Origin: Saprolegnia diclina VS20 | Lineage: Eukaryota; Oomycota; Saprolegniomycetes; Saprolegniales; Saprolegniaceae | Length of the DNA: 54,560 nt | Reading direction: 5' to 3' | Assembly: GCF_000281045.1 (NCBI RefSeq) | Contig: NW_008246093.1 | Location: 638,561 to 693,120, forward strand | In this document: piece after piece, positions 1-8,120 of the stretch | Numbering within the stretch: the stretch's first letter is position 1 | How the letters are laid out: each line of letters starts with the position of its first letter | Made by a program: the position numbers and the translations under genes | The notes under the pieces: generated by a model | Database searches by the model: none | The model's input: the letters and a program-made list of their open reading frames with translations, nothing else | Told to the model about the DNA's origin: nothing

Positions 1-831
1 GCCTTCCGCAAGCCCGATATCATCAACATCATCAAGTTGCTTCTCGCGCACAATATGCCATGTGACCCAGAATGGATGAGAAGAGCCAGTAGTTTGAACA
101 ACGTGCCACTTGTGCGCTTCCTCCATGGACACCCCAATGTGTGCTCTCATACCGACGTGATCTGGCAGGCCATCGACGCCAAGGCGTGGGACGCCGTGGA
201 CTTTCTCTTGGCCAACTGCACGGCTGATGTCTCAGTTCACGCGCTCCGGTTGGCACTGGGATTCGGTAACCTCGTTGTCGTGTCGCGCATTTTGCGGCGC
301 CAGCCAGAGCTCCACCACGACGACCTTCTTGGGGTGGCGGTTCGAAACCGCAACATGGAGGCGATCACGTACTGCCTCACTGCCGGCATTGGCAAGCCTC
401 GGCAGTGCCTCCTCTACCATGCTTATCATCGACAGCACTCGACTACGAACCAGCTTCTGCTACCGTACTGCATGGATGCGACCAAGAGTCTCGACAATGT
501 AGTGTTTCTTTTAAAGCTCTACGAAACGTCGGACGACCGGGCACGGACGTTGCAGCTAATCTCAAGCGAGCTCCCGTATCAAGCGAGAAAGGTCGCCAAA
601 TCGGTACCGTTTGTATCGAGCGTGGCGGCGCGAGCGACGTCTCTACTGCACACTGGTGAGGTTCTCGACGGTGCGCTGGCCCTTGTCATTAGTCATCTCT
701 ATGCGACGGACGCCGACGTCACGGCCGCGCGACTGACGAGATTGGCCGACTTGGTCTTTGATGGCGAGCTCAAGACGCAGCTGTATCGCTTCATCACTCG
801 CAAGCGCAAGCGATACGTGCACACTGTGTGA
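1..831 (+). CDS. Large ankyrin-repeat protein, 5'-partial (C-terminal part)
   Basis: The frame is open from base 1, so the gene enters the window already in progress; the first ATG (37) is not the start. The opening residues FRKPDIINIIKLLLAHN match an internal segment of the full-length paralogue at 1531-3610 (FRKPEMVGVLRLLVAHG). It carries the last degenerate ankyrin helices and then the family's C-terminal region (TYQGK/PYQAR followed by a WALALVIGH-like helix). It ends in a basic tail (KRKRYVHTV). Ankyrin repeats are protein-binding scaffolds and no partner is evident here. It is probably a third member of a local tandem family. Identity as a paralogue is clear; function is not known. Confidence 0.85.
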   Translation, partial: AFRKPDIINIIKLLLAHNMPCDPEWMRRASSLNNVPLVRFLHGHPNVCSHTDVIWQAIDAKAWDAVDFLLANCTADVSVHALRLALGFGNLVVVSRILRRQPELHHDDLLGVAVRNRNMEAITYCLTAGIGKPRQCLLYHAYHRQHSTTNQLLLPYCMDATKSLDNVVFLLKLYETSDDRARTLQLISSELPYQARKVAKSVPFVSSVAARATSLLHTGEVLDGALALVISHLYATDADVTAARLTRLADLVFDGELKTQLYRFITRKRKRYVHTV

Positions 832-1530
832 TAATGATCAAAACGATGTCAATTCACCGAGATAGCAAACCCGCTGGGTACAAGCTCGTACTAGTAGTGG
901 TCTAAAATCGTCATGGGCATCGCAGCTGATGTAGGCGCGACAAGTGTCCCACGTCTCGGAGGCGTGAGGCTTCTCTTACAACCATTTTGTCGGACTTTGC
1001 TTCGATCCCCGTTCCCGCTTGCTCGTCTGCTGCCTCAGTTCCCACTGCTCTTATCTGCAAGCGTGGCGTTGATAAACCTCTGCCTCCGAATAAGATCTTG
1101 TTTTGACAGGGCTTGGTCGATTGCGCAACCTCAACAACTATGGTAACGACCTTTCCCAGCGCCAGCGAGAAGTCGCATCGATGGTTTTTGAGTTTCAGTT
1201 TGGCTCGCACCAGGGATATGAAGTCGCGCACCAAGCCAAACATCAACATAAGAAAGAGATAAGAAATATGTTTTGAGATGGGTTCGCGACGTCAAACTCA
1301 ATGTGTACAACAAGACGCACTCATCGTCTCTGGCAAAGCAAGATGCCGCATGCAAACTTGCGTGTTTTGCAGTTTGTCAGTATAGTGTTCGATCAAAGAG
1401 AATATGATTTCCGACTAAACGAACAACCCTCAGAATACAACGGATCTAGCCCAACTGGTACATCCGAATAATGCGCTGTCGCAACGGTCCTTCGTGCATT
1501 TTTCGTTTTGCCTCTTGGACCAGAGCAGCG
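832..1530. other. Intergenic, contains only the ankyrin relic
   Basis: No other coding potential is supported. It must hold the terminator of the upstream ankyrin gene and the promoter of the gene at 1531; no clear core promoter element was recognised. Confidence 0.5.
1139..1230 (+). pseudogene. Degenerate 5' relic of an ankyrin gene
   Basis: The bases from the ATG at 1139 resemble the first codons of the ankyrin gene starting at 1531. Both have an ATG-R-ACGAC opening, and the near-identical stretch CGATGGTYTTTGMGTTTCAG lies about 35-50 bases further on. The middle of the relic has drifted and the ankyrin reading frame is not kept. It lies 390 bp upstream of the intact paralogue, which suggests an old tandem duplication. 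Confidence 0.45.
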
Positions 1531-3610
1531 ATGGCAACGACGTTCGCGAGCACGATCCTCGCCCAGCCCACCATTGCAACGATGGTCTTTGCGTTTCAGT
1601 TTGGCGTCTACAACGACGTGCGTCCAGCCTTCCGCGCCTGCAACGAGCTCGTCGAGCTCAGCGCCATGCCAGCCCAGTACGAGTTTGACGTGTCGTTTGC
1701 CAAGGCATTCGCCCCCAACAACACTGCGTGGGACGCTCCCTGGCCCTGCTGCAGCCCCACGTACGGTCTGCACTACCGCCAGCGCGATGACCGGCTGCCG
1801 CTGCACATGGCTATTGCTGCCGGCTCGATGCGCCTCACCAAGCGCATGCTTGGCTGCCGCCCCGACCTTGCTTCGAACGACGCGATTCTCGTAGCTTTGT
1901 ACAAGAACCGGCTCGAGATTGCCGAATGGTTGCTGGACCACCGAGCGATGGAACCCGCGCTCTACGAACGCATCGACCTCGACGAACACGGTACGCTACC
2001 CATGCTCGAGAAAGAAGCTGACCGTAGCACGTCTAGACGACCGAGTGCGACTCGTCTACAATGCCCTGGACGGTGTTTTGCCCGTCGTCCTCGCACGCGA
2101 CGACACGAGAGGCGTCGAGTTGCTGCAGCGGTTTGGCCCGTGCCCCAACGGGATGGACCATGGAGCTCTCCGGCGCGCCGCGTTCAGCGCGACGCTCGAG
2201 AACTTGACGCTCGCACTGAACGTCTTTCCGTGGTTCAACGACCCGCACCTCATGGACGACTTTGCGAGTCGAGGTTTTTTGTCGTTGGTTCGCTCGCTGC
2301 ACGAACGCCACTTTGAGTGCTCAACGTACGCCATGGACAGAGCAGCGGCTGGCGGCCATTTGGAGGTTGTCAAGTTTCTGCATTTTAACCGGACCGAAGG
2401 CTGCACGACCAGTGCACTCAACGGCGCCATCAGCCATGGACACCTCGACGTTGTCCGCTTCCTTCTCGAGCACCGCACAGAAGGCGCATCGCCCAACATT
2501 CTGGAGTCTGCCGCGGCCGGTGGGCACCTGGACGTTGTCCAGTACCTCGACAGTCTCGGGACCTTTGCCTGCACCGAATTGGCTGTCGAAGACGCGGCGA
2601 GAGCTGGTCATCTGGAGGTCGTCAAGTTTCTCTTGGCGAACCGACATGAAGGCTGCGGCCGCGACCGCGTCGTTGCCGAAGCTCTCGAGGGCGGGAGTTT
2701 GCACATGGCAGAGTACCTGATGTCTCTTGGGTACCCGCTCGTGACGTCTGACATCCACTGGGGCGAGGCTTGCGACGTCTTTCGCAAGCCCGAGATGGTT
2801 GGCGTCCTTCGGCTTCTCGTCGCCCACGGCGAGCCGTGGGACGAATTCTGGCTGCTGGAAGCGTGCGATTCCAACAACGTGGCGCTCGTGAAGTTTATCC
2901 ACGCGAACTCGGACGCCATTTGCCACCCGGAAGCCTTGGCGCGAGCGATTGAGAACATGGCGTGGGCCATTGTGGACTATCTTTTGGCCCACTGCACGGC
3001 CGACATTGCGGTCGAGTCGCTGCAGGCGGCGCTACGCGGCGGTCACGTGGACCTTGCAGTGCGCCTGGTGGAGCGTCAGCCCGAGCTCCGACGCAATGGC
3101 TGCTTGCTTTTGGACGCGTTGAAAGGCCAGCACGTGGAGGTGATGCGGTACCTTCTCGCTGCTGGCTTTGGCTACCCGCCGGAGTGCCTCGTCGACGTTG
3201 TGGGTCGTCGAAACTATGTGACGGCGAGCAAGCTCTTGCTACCGTACTGTATGCATGCCACCGACCATCTTCCGAACGTCCTCTTCCTCTTGAGTGTGAT
3301 TGCGCTGCCCGACCGCCACCGCAAGACGACGCTCCAAGTGATCGCGCCCGAGCTCACGTACCAAGGAAAAATGTTGAGCTTGAGCGTCCAGCTTGCACCG
3401 AGCGTGGCCGTTCGTGCGACCACACTCTTTGAGGCGGGCGAGGTCGTCGACTGGGCTTTGGCGCTCGTCATTGGTCATCGTTGGGCAACGGACGTGACGG
3501 TCTGCATCGAAGACCTGTCCAAATGGACTGCTATGGTGGGCGACACGGAGCTCCAATCGCAGCTCACGCGCCTCCTCGCTAGCAAGCGCAAACTCTCGGG
3601 CGAAGCCTAA
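1531..3610 (+). CDS. Large ankyrin-repeat protein (677 aa, one intron)
   Basis: Exons are 1531-1990 and 2037-3610, giving 677 aa. The start MATTFASTILAQP aligns with MAATFTSTILGQP of the paralogue at 8121. A 46-nt GT-AG intron (1991-2036, GTACGC...GTCTAG, with CTGAC before the acceptor) joins two reading frames that would otherwise look frameshifted. The protein begins with a conserved ~110-aa domain (FQFGVYNDVRPAFRAC). Degenerate ankyrin units of about 34 aa follow, with the pattern GHLDVVRFLLEHRTEG (several between residues ~240 and 420). The family C-terminal domain (TYQGK...WALALVIGH) closes it. It is probably cytosolic or nuclear, with no signal peptide or membrane segment. Role: presumed protein-protein scaffold; partner unknown. 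Confidence 0.9.
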
Positions 3611-5053
3611 AGCCACATGTAGCCAATCGAACCTATTTTCTCCGTGTTGTGTTCTTGGATAGATCGCCACGTGTGGATAGTTGGATAGGATATATCCGTA
3701 CACTCGGTAGCCAGCCAAGATGTCCTTGTCATGCTGGCAGATGAAGACACGGCTCCCATACCGCATCCTCTCGCTTGCGTTGAAAATAGTGTTCAGGTTT
3801 GTTGATAATCCGATATCAGGTGTGACTTTTTCCAACTTGAAGCCAAGTAGCAGCTCGTCGTCATCCAGAAGCTAGGGGGGTGCGCATGCGTTGTAGTCGC
3901 AAGGAAGCGACTTGCAAGGCTGCGAATCGAGCTCACGACGCATCTCCTTACCTGCTCTCCACCAAACCGCGCATTCAGCAAGCGTAAATGTATGTGTCTA
4001 TAATACACAAGCTGCCGGCACATGCACTTTATGCAACTGAGAGACGTCAAAGCTTCGAGCGACGTTGCTGCATGTACCCCAGGGCACGTATCGTACACAT
4101 TGTACAATCTCAAAGAGTCGGACTAGTACATCATTGGCTCGAGACGCTCGCGTCGACAACACCAAACTGAAACTGAAAAACAAGTTGTACGAGTATCACG
4201 CAAGAGAATGCGTCCTCGCAATTCTCGCCGGATCCAAGTATGTCAATTGATACCAATCACATACTATCGACACGCTGACCGAGGCAGGGGAGGGCTTTAA
4301 ACCCCCGAAGTCGGTCCCTGGATCGTCAGTGATGCAGGAAGAACCTCACAGTCTAGGGCCTGAGAGCGCTTGGTTCTGACAAGGTGCTGGACAATCTCGC
4401 GTGGGACACGCAGATGATGACGCGCTCCGAGAGGAGGCCACGCGTCCCGGATGATAACACTTTCAATCGCTCGTATCTGGTCGCGCCACGTAGAAGCAAC
4501 GTTCTCTGCTTTCGGGTCGGGTGAGTGGCAAGTCAAACAGGTCAAATGCAAGGTGTGACACCGAGTAGCTTGCGAGCTTGGTCGGTTGATGCGAGATCCC
4601 GCATTGCCTAGAGGCACTAGCTCGACGGTACCAGCCGAGTGACCAGTGCTTCTCACTCGTGTACCTTTACGAGCACGTCGTTGTTGAGCTCGATCCCTTC
4701 TTCACCGAGGATGTGCAGCCGTGAGGCCCCAGCCCTACCGTAGAATGTACGGTTTCACTTGGTATTTGTATGCTGGTGATGTAGTGCACCGCTATGTATG
4801 TGGAAATCAAGGCATGACTAGGCGGCGCCGCGGCTACTATAGACTCTATGTCAACTGGCCTACATGATAAGCTATCGGGTTCTGATAGCAGCGAAGGCTA
4901 ACACTGCTATTTCACCACTTCAATGCGCGTACGGTACGAGAATGTACGGTACGTACTGTCTTAGATATTGTAGTGGAATGTACAATGTACGCCGAACCGG
5001 CCACCCTAGCTGGTCGAACGTGGTTGCGATCTCACCGCATTCTGCCATTTGCC
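3611..5053. other. Intergenic; no supported gene
   Basis: Only short ORFs on both strands with no recognisable domain. A minus-strand ORF at 4297-4656 has no homologue that I can name. The right end (4929-4991) carries the TGTAC cluster described separately. A further pair of TGTAC-like sites occurs near 4091-4130. Confidence 0.4.
4929..4991. promoter_or_regulatory. TGTAC palindrome cluster upstream of RarD-like gene 1
   Basis: Repeated GTAC/TGTAC half-sites: GTACGGTAC at 4929, AATGTACGGTACGTAC at 4941 and AATGTACAATGTACG at 4977. The cluster ends about 62 bp before the preferred start at 5054. A matching cluster stands about 58 bp before the second RarD paralogue, so it may be a shared transcription-factor site. 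Function is inferred. Confidence 0.45.
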
Positions 5054-5983
5054 ATGTTCTACGCCATTGGTTTCGCCCTCGTCGCTGCCGTGCTCGCCGG
5101 TCTCTCGCCGCTATACTGGACGCGCCTCTACTTTGTGCCCGTCCTCGAGATCGTCGCGCACGCGGTCCTCTGGTCGACGCTGCTGCTGCTGATCGCGATC
5201 GCCGCCACAGGCCGCCTCGGCCTCTTTGCGAACGCGCTCGACAAACGCACGGTGCTCCTGCACTGCATCGCCAACTTGTTTATGGTCTGCAACTACTACC
5301 TCCTCGTCTACGCCTCGCTGCACGCAACGTTGCTCTTGCTGAGCATGGGCTACTTCTTGGCGCCGTTGCTCGAGAGCCTTCTTGGCCGCGTCTTTCGCCG
5401 TGAAGCGCTCTCGTCGCGCCAGAATGTCGCCATCCTCGTCGGCGTCTTTGCTGCCATCGTCATTGGCATTGGTTTCGAAGCCGTCCCGGTCGTCGGGCTC
5501 CTCGCCGCCGTCTCGATGGCGCTCCACCGCGTGTTGACGAGCTTCAAGCCGCTGCCACCCGACATGAGCGCCGCGCTCGAAGGTCTTGGCCTCATCGTGC
5601 CCGCGATCGCGTACATTGCTGTCATCACCGCGAACGGCACGAGCCTCTTTTGGCACATTAGCGGCCAAGTGAACGGGCTTCTTCTCGGTTCCGGCCTCAT
5701 CGTCGCACTGCCACTCTTCTTTGTGTGCAAGGCGGCGGCGTCGCTCTGCCCCAACGTCCTCCAGCTCGTGGGCTACGCGACGCCAACGTTGTTTCTGCTC
5801 TTGGCGATTTTCAACACGGGCGAAGCTCTCCCGCTTATCGCGTTCATCGGGTTCCTCATGCTCTGGATGGCGTTTACGATGGACATCATGGAGCGCCTCC
5901 GTCGGACCAAGGAGACCAAGGCGTCCGAGATCCTCGGCGACGCCGGCGTCGGCGACGGCTTCATCGCGGCCAGCCCCGTCTAA
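5054..5983 (+). CDS. RarD-type EamA/DMT membrane transporter 1
   Basis: A 309-aa, single-exon, very hydrophobic protein with about ten predicted membrane helices. Helix 1 ends in the RarD-like GLSPLYWTRL, and the segment after helix 4 (MGYFLAPLLESLLG) corresponds to the bacterial RarD pattern GYFINPLVNVLLG. The two halves are the tandem EamA repeats of the drug/metabolite transporter superfamily. The frame is open from an ATG at 4973, but the start at 5054 (MFYAIGFALVAA) aligns with MFQGLVCALAAY of the paralogue and leaves the TGTAC cluster outside the gene. The C-tail is hydrophilic and cytosolic-looking. Substrate is unknown. The closeness to bacterial RarD would fit ancient transfer, which is inference. 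Confidence 0.88.
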   Translation: MFYAIGFALVAAVLAGLSPLYWTRLYFVPVLEIVAHAVLWSTLLLLIAIAATGRLGLFANALDKRTVLLHCIANLFMVCNYYLLVYASLHATLLLLSMGYFLAPLLESLLGRVFRREALSSRQNVAILVGVFAAIVIGIGFEAVPVVGLLAAVSMALHRVLTSFKPLPPDMSAALEGLGLIVPAIAYIAVITANGTSLFWHISGQVNGLLLGSGLIVALPLFFVCKAAASLCPNVLQLVGYATPTLFLLLAIFNTGEALPLIAFIGFLMLWMAFTMDIMERLRRTKETKASEILGDAGVGDGFIAASPV

Positions 5984-6149
5984 GCCGACACGTTTTGAGC
6001 TGTACACCTACCGTGTTTATTAACTGCCGTGTCAATACACCTCCGTATGTCGTGTGCGGAAGTCCATGAAGGACCATTGTTGTGCAGCGAGCGCGACGCC
6101 TGTGCGTCACCGAGGCGTAGCGAGCGAGCTACAGTAGCAACATGAGATC

Positions 6150-6350
6150 GTCGTCGTGGATAGCGAGAGATAGCTAGTGGAAGACAAGCGCAGAAGCAGC
6201 AGCCGCGCCGACCCGAGCGCCGCCATCGGCGTTCTCTGTGGCAGCGTATTGCCAGGACACACGCGCACGAGGGTATGTGTCAAGTCGTGCCGATGGCGGG
6301 CCCGGATCGGTGGCTACTGCTTCAATGGTTCAATGAACCCTTGCTCGTTC
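6150..6350 (+). repeat. Diverged fragment of the 0.6-kb dispersed repeat
   Basis: It shares ordered blocks with the copy at 19938-20548 in the same orientation: CCGAGCRCCGCCAYCGGC, then CACACGCGCACGAGGG, then TGCCGATGGCGGGC. Spacing is altered and the flanks are lost. This is the third copy in the window. Confidence 0.55.
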
Positions 6351-6795
6351 AGATGGTAAAAACGAGCTGCGACTGCTTCTCCCTCGGAGCGACAGGGCGA
6401 GTTGCAAAGGCAAGTAGCTCATCTTAGAGCCAGCGCATCACCACTGCGCAAAGCCTGTATCGACTGCCAGCAGTGGGCAACCAGCGAGCTACACTGGCCG
6501 AGAGCTGGCGGGACCACTGCTCCAACTCGAACGATGACGCTCCGACGTCGCTTGCGCTTCCTGGCGCATCCTCCTCCTGGAAAGGAAGGAGGTGCCTGCA
6601 ATCAGCTTTGAGAAAACAGAGGTCCGGCTACTCGGTCCAGCCCTCGACCACCGCCAGGCATCTATCTCGGCGCTTGGCACCTCGTCCCAGCGACGACACC
6701 TTCGCGTCACCTCGTCCCAACGACCCGCGCAGCCGTCTCGGTCGGCGCTCGAGCTGACGCAGGTTGCATCTTGGCACTTCAATGCACGGCGTTTC

Positions 6796-6863
6796 GTACC
6801 GTACACAATGTACGTTTCATTTGATGCTTTGTATGCAATGTACGAGTACATAGCGTACATTCC
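6796..6863. promoter_or_regulatory. TGTAC palindrome cluster upstream of RarD-like gene 2
   Basis: GTACCGTACACAATGTACG at 6797 and CAATGTACGAGTACATAG at 6837, followed by GCGTACATTCC. The layout and distance to the start codon (about 58 bp) parallel the cluster at 4929-4991. Confidence 0.45.
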
Positions 6864-6920
6864 ACCGCCGTGGCGATCTTGGCGAGTCTGCCAGTTGGCC
6901 TTTCTGAGCGAAGTGCGAGT

Positions 6921-7883
6921 ATGTTTCAAGGGCTCGTCTGCGCACTGGCAGCGTACGTTGTGGCCGGCGCCTTCCCGCTCTACTGGCGGCTTCTGGACGC
7001 TGCACCGTTCCTGCAGGTCGCTGCGCACTGCGTCGTCTGGGCCGCCACGACCCTTCTCGTGCTCCTCGTCTGCACGGGCCAGTGGCGGGATTTCTGGACG
7101 CTGGGCCTCACGCGCAAGAACGTCCTAGTGTACTCGCTTGCCGGTGCCTTGCTTGGCTTCAACTACGTCGTCATGATCTACGGCACAGCGACCCGAAACG
7201 TGCTCGCGCTCAGCGCCGGTCTCTTCCTCTCGCCCTTCATGGACGCCATCCTCGCCCGCGCCATCCTCGGCGAGCCCGTTTCGTGGCGACAGTACGCCTC
7301 GATCGCGTGCTCGCTTGTCGGCCTCAGTCTTGTCGGCGTCGGCAGCGCGTCGACCCCAATCTTAGCTCTCGTATTGCCCGTGACCACCGGCATATACAAC
7401 ATCCTCAAGCCCATGGCGCCGCTCGAGATGCTGCACGGCTACGCGCTCGAAGCGCTCCTCGTGCTGCCCATCGCCGCCGCGTACATCATTACCGAGTCGG
7501 TGCGCGGGTCGAGCGTCTTTGTCACCGGCGGCCCGAGCGTCAGCTGTCTCCTCGTCGGCGCCGGGCTCCTCTCGGTGGTGCCTCTGCTCTTGCTCACCCG
7601 TGCCGCCATGCTCTTACCGACCGTCTCGTTCAGCGCGCTCCAGTACATCGCGCCCATCGTCCAGCTGTGCCTCGCCATATTCTACTTCAAGGAACCTCTG
7701 GCGTGGCTCGAGCTGGTTGGCTGTGGCATCATCATGCTGGCGGCCGTCGCTTTTACCTACGAGAGCGTTCGCGAGACGAACAAGGCCAACGATCTCCTGC
7801 CGGTGCTCTACACCATCTACTTGTATGGCAGCCCCGTACAGTCGAGCTTGGGGTATTGCGACCGGCCGTCGTTCGAGGTCTAG
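6921..7883 (+). CDS. RarD-type EamA/DMT membrane transporter 2
   Basis: A 320-aa single-exon paralogue of the gene at 5054. It opens MFQGLVCALAAYVVAGAFPL followed by YWRLL, closely matching the bacterial RarD start. Later RarD-like landmarks are GLFLSPFMDAILARAILGEP and the helix-9 motif LQYIAPIVQLCLAIFYFKEP. About ten membrane helices are expected. An in-frame ATG 17 codons upstream (6870) is less likely because it adds residues absent from the paralogue. The last ~30 residues (after TNKAND) run into the duplicated 67-bp sequence and differ from gene 1, so the present stop may be a secondary product of that duplication. Substrate is not known. Confidence 0.88.
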   Translation: MFQGLVCALAAYVVAGAFPLYWRLLDAAPFLQVAAHCVVWAATTLLVLLVCTGQWRDFWTLGLTRKNVLVYSLAGALLGFNYVVMIYGTATRNVLALSAGLFLSPFMDAILARAILGEPVSWRQYASIACSLVGLSLVGVGSASTPILALVLPVTTGIYNILKPMAPLEMLHGYALEALLVLPIAAAYIITESVRGSSVFVTGGPSVSCLLVGAGLLSVVPLLLLTRAAMLLPTVSFSALQYIAPIVQLCLAIFYFKEPLAWLELVGCGIIMLAAVAFTYESVRETNKANDLLPVLYTIYLYGSPVQSSLGYCDRPSFEV

Positions 7884-7983
7884 TGCAATGTTAAAATTGG
7901 TGAATCGGTTGTCGTCTTTGGGTATTGTGACCGTTCAAAGTGTAGTGCAACGTTAAAATTGGTGAACCGGTTGTCGTCTTGGG
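7852..7983 (+). repeat. Tandem duplication, unit about 65 bp, two copies
   Basis: GGTATTGYGACCG begins each copy (7852 and 7920). Each continues through TAGTGCAAYGTTAAAATTGG and ends in CGGTTGTCGTCTT. The first copy contains the last codons and stop of RarD-like gene 2, so the duplication happened across the end of the gene. Confidence 0.75.
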
Positions 7984-8120
7984 GTTAGGGTTGTGCAAAA
8001 TGCGGGTGGCGGATCGGTCATTTCCTTTCAAAGCGCAAGTCTTGGCAGTTGGGACCGTGCGTTTAAACAAGCTTGGAAACCAGAGGCTTGGATGGTATTG
8101 CAGTTTTGCGTGGCTGAGCC

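Larger units (their letters stand above)
5984..6920. other. Intergenic between the two RarD-like genes; repeat fragment and TGTAC cluster
   Basis: No gene is supported. About 6150-6350 matches part of the ~0.6-kb dispersed repeat found at 19938-20548 (shared CACACGCGCACGAGGG and TGCCGATGGCGGGC) but is strongly diverged. The TGTAC cluster lies at its right end. Confidence 0.45.

Noticed and set aside
1991-2036. Apparent frameshift in the ankyrin gene at 1531
   Set aside because: Explained by a 46-nt GT-AG intron whose position is conserved in the paralogue at 8121.
4297-4656. 119-aa minus-strand ORF in the intergenic region
   Set aside because: No recognisable motif, codon use unlike neighbours, and no paralogue in the window.
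4973-5053. 27-codon N-terminal extension of RarD-like gene 1 from ATG 4973
   Set aside because: It lacks a counterpart in the paralogue or in bacterial RarD and contains the TGTAC cluster.
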